DNA from: Hofstenia miamia
Lineage: Eukaryota > Xenacoelomorpha > Acoela
Direction of reading: 5' to 3'
NCBI GenBank assembly: GCA_004352715.1
Contig: SCFE01000002.1
Span: 4,968,670 to 5,032,669, forward strand
Length of the DNA stretch: 64,000 nucleotides
Below are positions 45,473 through 56,159 of the stretch, one piece after another (positions within the stretch are counted from its first letter, which is position 1; each line of letters starts with the position of its first letter). The position numbers and the translations under genes were made by a program. The notes under the pieces were generated by a model. It worked only from the letters and a program-made list of their open reading frames with translations, was not told where the DNA came from and ran no database searches.

Positions 45473-47061
45473 TTAGTAATTTAAATCGCCATTGTCGTCG
45501 AAATCAGATTTATAAACATCAATATCATCAGTTATATAACATTCGTTATTGGCTATTAGATGTATTGTAGCTTTGCAATTTGTGCGAATATGGCCGCGTT
45601 CACCGCAGTGATTACAGTGGATTTCATTTAGGTTTATAGCCTTCGGGTTTGGTTCAGTGGTAGTTGGTTCATTCTTCACTGATGTCATTGGATTTTATCT
45701 GATTAGCTATCTTTTTGTAGTTTGTCGTCGAGGATGCATTTTTGTTCAAATCTGCGTCTTATTTGAAGAGGTATACTGTAAGTAATGTGAGTAAATAAAT
45801 CATGTGAAGAGTATTCATTTGAAGCTCTACTGAGTTGATACAGTCGTTTGACTTGAAGAATGTGCTCTTCAATGTCATCATCCTGTGCGTAGGTTGTCTT
45901 ATTTAAAAGAATTTTATACTTATTGCACGCGGTTGGTGCATGAAAATGATCATAGAAATTTTGTATTAGCATTGAATAATCTGATTTGGTAATATTATCT
46001 AAAGTTAGCTAATAATTAACGCTTTGCCCATTAAAAATGTTGAAAATTGAGCGAGGGAATGTTCTTGGCGTGCTTTTTGGACAGTTAAATGTTGCTTGTA
46101 TGTAAAGAGCCATTCCTTGAAAGTTGGAGATATTCTGTCGGTTTTGCCTGAAAATTTTCTAGGTGGCATCTGCAATTTAAGATTTTCATTTGGAGCTATT
46201 TGTGGTAATTTGGATTTAATTAGTTTTTTGTCTGTAGTGGGGTTTTCTAAGTTTTTTAACGTAGCATTCATTATTTCCAATTTGTCATTAATGTTATCAA
46301 ATAAAGGATTAATGATCGGTGATTGAGGAAAATTTGTCCTCGGTGGTATTAGGTTAGTTAAATCTGAAATGGTAATCGGAGAGGATTGTTGAGGAATCGT
46401 AATACTTATTGGAACGGGTTCTTGTTGAACCTAATGTCCTGAAGTATTTTGTCTAGGCGTAGGTTCATTCGAACTAGCTGGAGTATTTAAAATTGTAAAG
46501 TTAGGGTTAAGATTTCGTATAGCATCAAGGTGAATTTTCGTTTCCTGAACTTGATTTTGTAGTGTCTTGTTTTTCGCTTTTTCGGAAATCAATCTTTCTG
46601 TTAACTGTATGTTTTGATGATTGCTTTCTTTAGCTTGTTATAAGAGGTTGTTATTTTGTACGAGAATGTCATCTGATGTTTCTACTCTTTGTTGTAGAAT
46701 TTCGTTCCTTTTTTCTAGTGTTTGATTTTCTTCGCAAAAGCATTGGTTTTGTGTTTGTACTTCCTTGAGTTCAGAGTGCATTTGATTTTTTGTCGTCTTT
46801 TATATTCATAGATGATTTGCATTTTATCGGATTGCAAAAGTGCTATTTCTTTATGTACGTTTTGATTTTCCTTTTGAATCATGTCAAACCTTTTATAATT
46901 TTGATTTGGATATCTTCTATTTTCTGTTTCAATGCGTTTATATCGGCTTCAAAAGATTGAATTTTTTCGATCGATTCCTCTCTAGAGAGGGTTTCGTATT
47001 TTGATGGGGGATTGGATTGAGAGGTAGGAGTAACTTGTTTTTTATTACGTGCTGTTGGCAT
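45473..47061 (-). pseudogene. Gypsy-like gag
   Basis: Starts 47061 with MPTARNKKQVTPTSQ and a long Gln/Lys/Glu-rich coiled-coil-like region broken by stops, then 46280-46005 (capsid-like, PPRKFSGKTDRISPTFKEWL), 45972-45703 (LLNKTTYAQDDDIEEHILQV, typical capsid C-terminal part), and 45688-45473 with the zinc knuckle CNHCGERGHIRTNC. Order and motifs are standard for Ty3/gypsy gag. Several frame breaks. Confidence 0.82.
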
Positions 47062-47343
47062 TTGCTTTCATGTAATGGTGCCTGAGGGGCTTGAGCGGAT
47101 ACAGCTTTACCAATGGCAATCTTCGGTTGACTGGTTTAGGCTTTAGGTGTTATCTGAAAAAAAATTTTTTATAGACAGCATTCAACAGCACGATAAATTA
47201 GCCACGTTGGTTGCTCCAACACTTCTGATCAAATAGAGTCTCTAAAACTTTAAATAATTTTGCTCACTCTTTCATGCAGTTGTTTTTTCAGGATCCCTTT
47301 GCAGTGGTGCCGTTAATTATAAAACGTACTTGTCTTTAGGAGT

Positions 47344-47361
47344 GTCCTGCGGTGGTCGCCA
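47344..47361 (-). other. Primer binding site, tRNA-Arg-like
   Basis: Next to the 5' LTR, element sense TGGCGACCACCGCAGGAC. Its complement, ending GGTGGTCGCCA, resembles the 3' end of animal tRNA-Arg isoacceptors. Assignment from memory of tRNA ends, so moderate. Confidence 0.6.
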
Positions 47362-48134
47362 TGTAGCATCAGCATGATTTGCCGATGTCGCAGTAATTAA
47401 CGGCCTGACTCCAGTGCTAGAAAGAGCCTATTCCTAATAAAAGTTAAAGGTAACATGGGAGATCAGGTAAGCGAAGGGTACATGGCCACACTCAGCGGAC
47501 CCGATACAGAGAACCTTTATAGAAAGAGTCGTTATAAGACAGGAGCCCTAATTCAAGTAAAGAGAGAAAGAAGCCCTATAAATTCTTGGGTGCGAAGTGT
47601 ACCCTACGTGCTTGTGTACCTAAATTCAGTGCAGGCCTCAGCTCAATTTAAATGCTGCATTAAATATAATAAACATAACGAAAGACAAGCGGTTGTGAAA
47701 CACCCTATACCTAAACCTGTCAAAGTGCCGTAGAGATGAAACTTATAAAGCTGTACCTGAACAAGGCACCCTCGGCAACAATCAGATAATTTAGAAAAGC
47801 ATTTTAATAAATAACATACGCAACTAGTAGTAAGGTTAGAGTAAAATCTATTATACTTTTGATAACAAAATCAAAGTGTTTAAACATAAAAACAGGTGTT
47901 TGATAAACAAAAGAAACACTAAAAGCATACCGTGAAACTATGAGTAAACACTAACAGGTCCCTCGTTAACCTTTTACATGGTAATCAATTAAATCAGAAT
48001 TACTGCATGGCAGACGATTCAAACATTTAAAATTGCACAGATTGTCTAATACTCTTTAAGTCAAACAAGGCAATACAAATTCGTATAAATATATTGTACA
48101 ATTGATATTTACTAAATTCGAAATACTAATGACG
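47362..48134 (-). repeat. Gypsy-like element 5' LTR
   Basis: Closely similar copy of 35090-35887. Inner end (element sense) GATGCTACA next to the primer site; outer end at about 48134, where H-element sequence resumes. Confidence 0.88.
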
Positions 48135-48401
48135 AAATTGTTTGTTATGCATTGATTGATGTCACAATATATACCGCATTCTACGAATTTGGTTAATTAT
48201 GCAAGCTTATCAGTCTATATCTATTATTTTTTAAACTATTTATGCCTGTTATTGCATTTCTCATTGTTTTATAACCTAGATTAGTGTTTATTTCATCCGC
48301 AGGTTCCGCGTGCACCCTATTCTATACCTTTGCTGTTGGTTTTGAGTCTCATCTGTAAAAAAAGCTTCATCTCGAATTTCATTTTTTTGGTTAGTTATGT
48401 A

Positions 48402-48721
48402 CAGGGTTTTTGAGTACTTGGAATGTTAAAAACTCGAATGAGATCGCAAAACTCGATCAGAAGAACTTGGAAGAGAAATCATCAATACTCGAAATTGAAC
48501 TCGATCAAAAATTCAATCGAAAATACTGTAACATTAAATATTTTTATATTTCAGTTTCTTTATAAATCTCAAATATTTATATTTTAGCTTACAAACCTCT
48601 TAATTGTAGTAAAATTTATTACATTTACTCGGAATTTGAAAAAACTCGATCTTCAAAAATTCGTTGAAACGTAAAAACTCCAACTCTGACTGAGTAACTC
48701 GAACTCGACTCAAATACCCTG
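48402..48721 (+). mobile_element. CGAGTT-rich hAT-like MITE, copy 3
   Basis: CAGGGTTTTTGAGTACTTGG at the left, CTCAAATACCCTG at the right, with the same internal AACTCGG units as copies at 29948 and 30495. More diverged; no clear duplication. Confidence 0.75.
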
Positions 48722-49109
48722 ACATGGTACAGAAATCCAATAATCGTTATTAAATAATCTGCGTTTTGAGCCGATATTTTTGAGGAAAGATTTCTTAATA
48801 TTAAAATATCAATTTGATTTTAATTTTTGAAACGAAATTGAGACATCAATATTTATATATCTTTAGATATTTGAAAAAGTTTTGAATTCATTTGATTTTT
48901 TCGAAATTCGTTACTTCTCGTCTTGAATTGTAAAGTCTCAGAAGCGCATACGACCACTGATTTTCCCATACTTAGTGCCTGCGAGTAGTTTGGCTAGCTA
49001 ACATTGAAAAATCATAAATTTAGTATGTGTGATAGCTTTAGGGTTCATTTAATAGGCAGACGTCAAATTTGGGCTAAAGGAATGGATTTTAAAATTATAT
49101 GTAGCGCCT

Positions 49110-49111
<2 letters not shown>

Positions 49112-49142
<31 letters not shown>

Positions 49143-49289
49143 NNNNNNNNNNNNNNNNNNNNNNNNNNNNNNNNNNNNNNNNNNNNNNNNNNNNNNNNNN
49201 NNNNNNNNNNNNNNNNNNNNNNNNNNNNNNNNNNNNNNNNNNNNNNNNNNNNNNNNNNNNNNNNNNNNNNNNNNNNNNNNNNNNNNNNN
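49112..49289. repeat. (AT)n and N gap
   Basis: (TA)n at 49113-49142, then N to 49289. An unassembled repeat. Open frames through it are artefacts. Confidence 0.95.
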
Positions 49290-49290
49290 T

Positions 49291-49709
49291 TTAAGAGCCG
49301 TTACACCTCTCGACCAACCCATTTTTTCTACCAGATGACAGATAATTTTAAATCGAAGTGTCAGTAAGAACTAAACCGTGTTGATAGGATCAGGGGCCAC
49401 ATCCAGTAGTCGTCTTCGTTTACTAGATCCTTTTGTAGTTGAATTGTTTCTTCTACGTTTCTCACAAGTGCATCCACATCTATAACACCCACTACAACGG
49501 ACACATCTACCTTTTCTGCAGTTACACGACAATTCTACCATAACTTCGGCTTGGATGAAAATTTTCAAAAATGAACTTCGTGCGACAGGTTTATTTTATA
49601 TATTAATATTAGCCAATCAAATTGTTTAATTTAAGCGTCAGTTTGCGACGATTTGGTTTTTTTGGTTTCTGTCAAAAATGGGTTGTTCGAGAGGTGTAAC
49701 GGCTCTTAA
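49291..49709. mobile_element. TTAA-flanked element with near-perfect TIRs
   Basis: TTAA at 49291-49294 and 49706-49709. TIRs start GAGCCGTTACACCTCTCG and agree at about 27 of the first 28 positions (the right arm has one A for C). 415 bp between duplications. TTAA is used by piggyBac and Kolobok elements; the terminus does not start like typical piggyBac (CCC/CAC), so Kolobok-like is my weak preference. Carries one small Cys-rich ORF. Confidence 0.82.
49371..49568 (-). CDS. Small Cys-rich basic ORF inside the TTAA element
   Basis: 65 codons. Residues 14-35 hold ten cysteines, spaced C-x-C-x4-C-x2-C-x2-C-x2-C-x-C-x-C, followed by the basic run EKRRRNN and SKRRRLL. It could be a zinc-binding DNA-binding end of a transposase left in a deletion derivative. 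I do not recognise the family. It ends shortly inside the left TIR region. Confidence 0.4.
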   Translation of the reverse strand: MKIFIQAEVMVELSCNCRKGRCVRCSGCYRCGCTCEKRRRNNSTTKGSSKRRRLLDVAPDPINTV

Positions 49710-49739
49710 TAATTTTTTTTTAAATACTAATACAGTAAT

Positions 49740-51185
49740 TTTTAGATACCGAGATCCTAGAAGGGTTCGTGGTGATATTATCAACATCGTTCACAGCGTC
49801 AATCCCAAGAGAGTGGTAATATAACCCATAATTTCTGCTCGATATCTGGACCTCATCTCCAAGTACAATCAGCAACAATAGCTGATTTCCGGGATGTGAG
49901 GTTTAACGCCCACTTATGCCAGGATGTACGATTTCTGCCTCATCACTTTGTGGATGAAGTGCATTAGAATAAAAGAGGTTTCATTTGGTGGTCGTTCCAC
50001 ATAATCTAAGAGCTATTCCAAATCCCGTACTAGAGGATGGCGGATTTATTTCAATCAGTCAGTATTTAACTGAAGATTCTAGTGACAGGTTACATGAACA
50101 AATTCGTACTGCTATGTGCAATCATGTTTGTACAAATTGGAATGATATAATCCCGAGTAGTAAAATCATATATGCAATAGCTTCTGAGAGTTTGTCACCT
50201 GAACATTATGTGGTCAATTTGAATTGAAGGTGATTTAAATAATATATGATATCAAAATTAATGTTTATAATCTGTTTCCCGACAATCATGATAGGTATAT
50301 TTTAGCAATTTTGTATTTATTATTACTTTATTTGTGTATGTGTATTTCATGTTTTACTTGTGCTTAGTAAAACACTAATAAATTTATTCTTATCAACTGC
50401 TACTAAAAATTTATCTAAAATTATTAATGATGAAAATTTCATTCGAGATTTAGATGATGTCTTGAAACAGGAACCAGATAGTGCCAAAGCAAAAATGCTA
50501 TAAAAACAAATTTTCAATTATATCATTTCATCTGACAAAAAATTCAATTTTTGAATACTGAGCACCAAAACACAACAATGCATTTACATGCATATGGGAA
50601 TCTATTTGGAACGCCACCTACATTTTATATTACAATGTTACCTGATGACATTCATTCACTAACAATTTAGAAACTTTTAAGATCTGATTTAAATGATATA
50701 ATGAATATAGCAAGTAAAAATCTAACAAATAATCATCCAGTTGCCGCCTCTCGAAAGTTCTACTGAGAAATATAATCATTTTCTCGAAATTTTCTTAGAA
50801 TGACCTTGTTTGATGAAGTACTCAGTAGAAGTGATTTGAATCAAGATAAATAAGAAGGCACATTTGGGCAAGCTTCTGCATACTTTGGCGTTGTTGAAGC
50901 ACAGGGTTCTTTACACATTCATATTGTCACATGAAACCTCCAATATTCAACCCTGCATTGCTGAAGCTATTGCTCATACTAATTTAAATTGTGTACTATT
51001 AGATTTTATTGACAACATAATTTGTAGCATTTACCTTGGGAAGCATATGATAAAGATAATGCAAATTTAGAAGAGGCTTTAACAAGGCCACTAATATTAC
51101 CTCTTGATAAAAATGATGAGTATGAAACCGGAAAATTTAATGGTCTTATGTCTTTAACAACACAAACAGAAAAATACATTCTGCA
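49740..51185 (+). pseudogene. Decayed Helitron: OTU-like segment and Rep (N-terminal helicase-like) domain
   Basis: 49985-50227 reads LRAIPNPVLEDGGFISISQY, then LHEQIRTAMCNHVCTNW, like an OTU cysteine-protease domain with the catalytic Cys replaced (weak). 50850-50930 reads GTFGQASAYFGVVEAQG then SLHIHI, the Helitron Rep 'GiFGq..AYfGvVEaQGRGsLHlH' (HUH) motif with RG lost. 51040-51185 reads DNANLEEALTRPLILPLDKN and EKYILQR. Many stops. The frame is cut at 51191 by the Polinton and its flank resumes at 63716. Confidence 0.72.
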
Positions 51186-51191
51186 AAGGTA

Positions 51192-51625
51192 AGTAGTAGA
51201 GACTGAGTCCACCCCGTGTCCCTTTTTCTGATAGGTCGAGAGGTGGCTGAGAGCCTGTTCAATTTTTAGGTCGTGGATATTGCCGGTGAGTCGTACTGAC
51301 GTTATGGAACTTGCATAGTCATGTACTTTTACTAGTTTTTATGTTATTAATGTGGCCTAACTTGTTTGCATGTTGTATGTTACTTTATAACATGTGCACA
51401 CTTGTTTTTTGTTAATATACGTGACATTGTATAGTCATTGATTTATATACTTTTACTAGTGACTTACCTATTTTACATGGTCAATTTAGTTTACATGTTT
51501 TATTTTACTTTACATACTTGTTAATATACATGACATTGTTAACTGACTTTATGACATTATGATAATAAATTAGTGTCTAATGATTAAATTACCATAAAAA
51601 AATTCCATGAATTTTTCTGTAAATT
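51192..51625 (+). repeat. Polinton left TIR
   Basis: Mirrors 63260-63715; e.g. CATGTGCACACTTGTTTTTT and GACATTGTATAGTCATTGAT have inverted partners near 63460 and 63430. Imperfect identity with small indels indicates age. Confidence 0.88.
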
Positions 51626-51762
51626 ATAAAATTTGTCAAACATATGACGTCACTAAAATCACTCAGCCATTATCCATAACCCCATGCTTGACCAATCAGA
51701 ATAGGTGTTATGAGCCCGCCTCTCGACCAATAAGAATCGAAGTTGTGCATTCTCATGGAACC

Positions 51763-51947
51763 CCCCCCCCCCCNNNNNNNNNNNNNNNNNNNNNNNNNNN
51801 NNNNNNNNNNNNNNNNNNNNNNNNNNNNNNNNNNNNNNNNNNNNNNNNNNNNNNNNNNNNNNNNNNNNNNNNNNNNNNNNNNNNNNNNNNNNNNNNNNNN
51901 NNNNNNNNNNNNNNNNNNNNNNNNNNNNNNNNNNNNNNNNNNNNNNN
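51763..51947. other. Poly-C run and N gap
   Basis: C run at 51762-51773, then N to 51947. Assembly gap in the left Polinton arm; translations through it are meaningless. Confidence 0.95.
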
Positions 51948-51949
51948 CT

Positions 51950-52014
51950 ACTAAAATGGGTGACAGAATTAATTACAAAGTTCTAAAGTGAAACTGTCTC
52001 ATTGTCTCCATAGC
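51950..52014 (+). repeat. Polinton internal repeat unit, left copy
   Basis: ACTAAAATGGGTGACAGAAT to TCTCCATAGCA; the inverted partner is 61649-61715. On the left it precedes PolB debris; on the right it lies beyond the unknown ORF, so the order differs between arms. Confidence 0.75.
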
Positions 52015-52030
52015 AGTTATTGAGAAAAAG

Positions 52031-52171
52031 ATGAACTTTGATTTATTCAAATCAATTTTGGACAAAGCAGAAATTGTTTGTTGTCCAATGACATCCATTA
52101 GAAGTCACAATCACGAGATTTCAGTGCAGACCACCAGCAAAATATCCTTGACTCAATATGATGACAAGTGA
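52031..52171 (+). pseudogene. PolB C-terminal fragment, left copy
   Basis: MNFDLFKSILDK, CCPMTSIRSHNHEISVQ, SKISLTQYDDK, stop. Matches the very C-terminus of Polinton protein-primed DNA polymerase B ('…mtSiRSynH.iyt..qnKisLspyDDKRyi'). Only 46 codons, followed by the same downstream sequence as the right copy. Confidence 0.82.
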
Positions 52172-52408
52172 TAAAATTCATTATAGCAAAAACGTGTTTG
52201 ATAGAAAGAGAAATAATACAACAACATACATAGATGGTGAAAATAAAGCAAAACGTTTACAAAGAATTTGAGTTCTAGAATGGCTAATAATTCAATATGT
52301 AAAATTTAGTTGTTAGTTAAAAATGATTACATATAAATAATTGCTTTCAGTCAATTACTAGTTAAAAAATAGAAAATTAGACAGATGCGATAAACTAATG
52401 TATATAAA

Positions 52409-52666
52409 TTGGTTAAAGCAAAAACGTGCTTGATGGAAAAAGAAAATACAACAACGTATATAGACGGTGAAAATAAAATATGGAAAAGTGTGTATGACAT
52501 ACCTTGTTATTTGCATATAGATTCACTTGAAATCGGCGGCCCTGTTTGTTTTGTTTTTCAACTATCTCTGACGCATGAATTTGGTAAATTCTTTTATGCC
52601 ATGCAAATTATTAGTCTTTACATAATAAAAATTTGTTTGCTTTCCCAAATAGTATTAAACGTTTGA
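52409..52666 (+). CDS. Unknown Polinton ORF, left copy
   Basis: 85 codons: KAKTCLMEKENTTTYIDGEN, then KIWKSVYDIPCYLHIDSLEI and FVFQLSLTHEFGKFFYAMQI. The inverted partner at 61947-61732 is about 88% identical over 68 residues by eye. A partly similar start (NTTTYIDGENK) occurs again at 52210-52250, so the segment is tandemly duplicated. No family recognised. The conserved reading frame in both copies suggests it was once coding. Confidence 0.5.
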   Translation: MVKAKTCLMEKENTTTYIDGENKIWKSVYDIPCYLHIDSLEIGGPVCFVFQLSLTHEFGKFFYAMQIISLYIIKICLLSQIVLNV

Positions 52667-52674
52667 GATGTCAA

Positions 52675-53440
52675 GTAAAAGAATAATATCTCACAACAAA
52701 TAAATACCTCAGTTTGACACAAAGTGCATTAACATAAAAAATGATTATCTTTATTTGCTTTTCAAAATAATAAATTGTATGAATTTTCAAACACTCATGA
52801 GATGCAGAATTCTGAGAAAATTAGATAACATACGTATTGTATAAACCTTAAAGAAAAGGAATGTAAAAATTGTTGCTAACATTATTCCTAACATTTGCGT
52901 TTATGTATTGATCTACAAAGTGGAAAAGTGAATCTCAAAATTTCTAAACTAAAAACAAAACGCTTTCAATACTATACACAGATTTACAATGATAAAAGCG
53001 TTAACATTTGCATTTTTCTTCAGTCAATGAGTAATTTTTGTTAATGGCATAACGCCACTTCAAAAACGAATCAATTAGATGTTATGAAACCCGCAAAACA
53101 TTTGTTAATTGCTAAGACTAACGCATTTTCATAAAAAATACATTTACGCAAAAATGATTAAATTTATTGAGTTTAGAAAACAAAACACTCGTACACAGTT
53201 TGCAAAATAGCATTAAACGCTCATGAAATTGAAAAATGTTTATGGTTATTAAAGTGATTCTACACAATTTATAACTTGAAGTGAAAAGAAGCAAATTTTT
53301 AAAATTGAAGATGAATATCAAAGCTATATAAAATAAATTTAAGAATACTTATAGTACTAAAACTAAATTTAATTAATATATACTTGTAATTGTTTATGAG
53401 ATTATAAAAACACAACAGCAATCGTTAATTGATTTAAACT
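52675..53440. repeat. Internal inverted repeat, left arm
   Basis: Mirrors 56160-56925 nearly throughout; for instance, TACCTCAGTTTGACACAAAG at 52706 has its inverted partner near 56890. The 67-codon open frames in each arm (53321-53118 minus, 56281-56484 plus) are mirror copies of each other. Confidence 0.88.
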
Positions 53441-54676
53441 ATATTTTGTAAATTAAGTATTAAAACAACTTAGGAACATTTTTTTGAATACGAGATAGTG
53501 TGATATATTTGTAATTATAGAAATAAATAGCCTAAATTGCAATTATCAGAAGCAGGTAAAATGAAATAAATATTTCTTCAAGTTGTTTACTCATTGTATT
53601 CAAATATAAAATTTATATCTCGCAATATGCAATTAGGAAAACCAGATTTTAACTCCATTTTCCTATTAAACGTTTTAGAATCATATAAAGATTGAGATTT
53701 TTTGAAACAATATCTGATCTTGTTAGTTTCTAAAGCATAGCATTAGACAGAATCCCAATATATTTTGAATTTCCAAATATTTTTCTACTATTTGAAATTC
53801 TAAAATATGTATTTTTATTACTAGATTTAGCTCCAGTTTTTGATGTATTGCTACGGGTTTTAATACATCTAACACTTTTCCTTTTGTTATGGTTTCACTA
53901 GTACATGTTTTAACACATTTGACAAATATTTCTTTTGCATAACGTTTTGACTTCGCACACCCTTCCACTTTACGTTTCTAAATGCATAGATCTCGAAATT
54001 ATATTTAAAAAAAACGCTAATAATCAAAATATGTGAAAGAAAAATTCATAATATTTTAAGTTTTGTTTTTGTATTTATTTTCTCTACGATGCTTTGAGAT
54101 TGATGAGTGATTAGAAATAATTCTCCTTTAAAAAATTCATTTTCAAAAAGTGTAATACAAATTTTTGTTAGCAAAGATATTAAACGTGTACAAAAGTTAC
54201 GAAATTTTTATATTATTTCGTAATCACATGAAACAAAGTTAGTAATATTAACTTATTAAAATGCAAAAATAGCTTACATTGTTGAATAAATTCAACCATC
54301 ACCATTTGAATCGTTGTAAAAACTGAATAATACGCTAAAATGAAGATATCTTTACATCATAGGCATTGAACAAAATGCAAACTTTATGACAGTATTAGTA
54401 TCAACTTTCAAAACGAGAAAGAAGACGTACATACACCTAAATTCTACTATTTTTTATTGTATATTCAAATTTTTTCCGTATTTTAAAGTATTAATGGTTT
54501 TGTTTTTGTGTTTTCTTTAATATCGTACGTAAATACCCATTTTAAGGCATTCTACTAATTACATTATGTAGTTGAAAGATAAACTTTACTATTTGCGAAA
54601 AAGACTACGCAATATATTAAACACGCATCAATAAACACCGTTTGACAAGATGACTTCTACTGTTAATTTATATCAT
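53441..54676. other. Polinton interior without recognised gene
   Basis: One minus-strand open frame (53968-53723, 81 codons, Lys/Cys-rich) matches nothing that I know. 54370-54530 has an inverted relative at 60450-60600. Confidence 0.4.
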
Positions 54677-54684
54677 CCTGCACG

Positions 54685-55451
54685 CAGGCTTGTTCAATAT
54701 CTTATCGTCGATAGTATCTTTTTCAAAAATGCTAAAAACAGATTATTTCGATAACGATTTCATCCAAGATAGGTTATCTAGATAATCTAGATAATCTTCA
54801 TTGAAATTATGTGCATGTAGCTTTTGTACATTGTATCTCTTGAAAAAATAGCAATTTTATAGTACAAAATACTATAAATGTCAACATGACAATGTAGGTA
54901 TATTTTGCGACCATTTCGAAAATTATTTATCAAATGTTATTTTATATAAAAGCCGTTATTTCGTTGTCCAAACGTCCAAACCAATAAGTCAGACAACATC
55001 ATAAAAATAACAAAATGGTTCTTGATTTCTGATTGGATTAATAATAATAATAATTTACTTAATTATAATGCATTAATATTATAATATATGTACTACACAC
55101 AATGGTAAGGCATCAGAAACAATTATCCAAGCTGGAACATTTCATATTAATGGCTATAATTTACTAGTAAACGGTTTTGCATATGCAACGTCATTTTTTA
55201 TGTTAAGAATTGCGATTTGTGCGATTTTGCAAATTTAAAATCCCGAATTTTTTATTCCCATGCTTTAATTTGTGCTTTAAAAATGGAAAAAATCATATCC
55301 CAAGTAATAGTTCAGCTATGCCATACGAAAACATACTAACAGGTTATCGAGTCGATAATCGGCTGTATAAGATAGGTTATTGGATGGAATAATTACTCAA
55401 AAATAGGTTATTGAGATAATCTTTTGTCAGATTATCTTTTATACAAGCCTG
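54685..55451. mobile_element. hAT-like non-autonomous element
   Basis: 767 bp. Ends CAGGCTTGTTCAATATCTTA and, inverted, CAGGCTTGTATAAAAGATAA. Perfect 8-bp target duplication CCTGCACG at 54677-54684 and 55452-55459. Subterminal AGATTATCT/GATAATCT motifs repeat near both ends. The 60-codon ORF inside (55210-55392) resembles no transposase. Confidence 0.92.
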
Positions 55452-55459
55452 CCTGCACG

Positions 55460-56159
55460 TAAAGATAATTCTTCCAACATTTATATTTGTAGTAAATGAA
55501 AGTTATGTATGAATGTACTGACAAATTCTACAGAGAAACATTCTTATGTTAATGAAAATCAATCAACGTGATAAATAATTTAACACAAAATTTTATAAAT
55601 GAAATTTAAGTACAGCCACAAGTTCCATCATTAATACAAAATGATGTTGGCAAGTAACGTTTTTTCCAGCAAGCGAATGCATACATTTAAAAAAGGTTTA
55701 TTTCGTACAAGTGGAGTCAGTTCAGTTTAAAAATAAAAGGAAAAATTTGTAAAGACTGATTAAATATAAAACAATTTCTGGATAATACAAAAATTAGTGA
55801 CATTTAATACCATGTGTATTATTCCAAAAACATACTAGTACTAGTGTGCATAACAAGTTCTTTAACAATAACCACTTTTAATATACTAGTTTTTCCAACA
55901 GTCGAAAACTACACATGTGCACTCTAAAATTATTCACAGTTTGGCTATGTATTGTAGGAATATTCACATCTTTTAGCCACACCCCCTAATTATTTATTAA
56001 TTAAACTAGGGTTGTGATTAATCAATTAGCACCTGACAATCAATTTGTAAAAATTGTATGTGAACGCTTTTTTATGACAGATTCCTTTTGGAATCTGTCA
56101 CAAAAAAATTTTTTGTTGAAATTGCAAAACAAATTTTAATAACTAATTTACAAAATATA
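55460..56159. other. Polinton interior, no gene recognised
   Basis: AT-rich, no ORF above background and no motif. It forms the loop side of the internal inverted repeat. Confidence 0.4.

Larger units (their letters stand above)
34030..48334. mobile_element. H element copy 4, split by a gypsy-like element
   Basis: The left end GGCGAAGGTATAAAATAGG, with the arm to about 34210, is repeated inverted at 48165-48334. Flanking 8-mers GTTGGTGT (34022-34029) and GTTGGTTT (48335-48342) differ by one base. Own sequence is 34030-35089 and 48135-48334 (about 1.26 kb); the remainder is an inserted LTR element. The interior shows no transposase. Best reference copy of this family in the window. Confidence 0.85.

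Noticed and set aside
35086-48140. Target duplication of the gypsy-like element
   Set aside because: Flanks AAATAT and CGAAAT do not give a clear 4-6 bp repeat, so the outer LTR ends are uncertain by a few bases.
53723-53968. 81-codon Lys/Cys-rich minus-strand ORF in the Polinton
   Set aside because: No partner in the other arm and no recognised motif; not distinguishable from chance.
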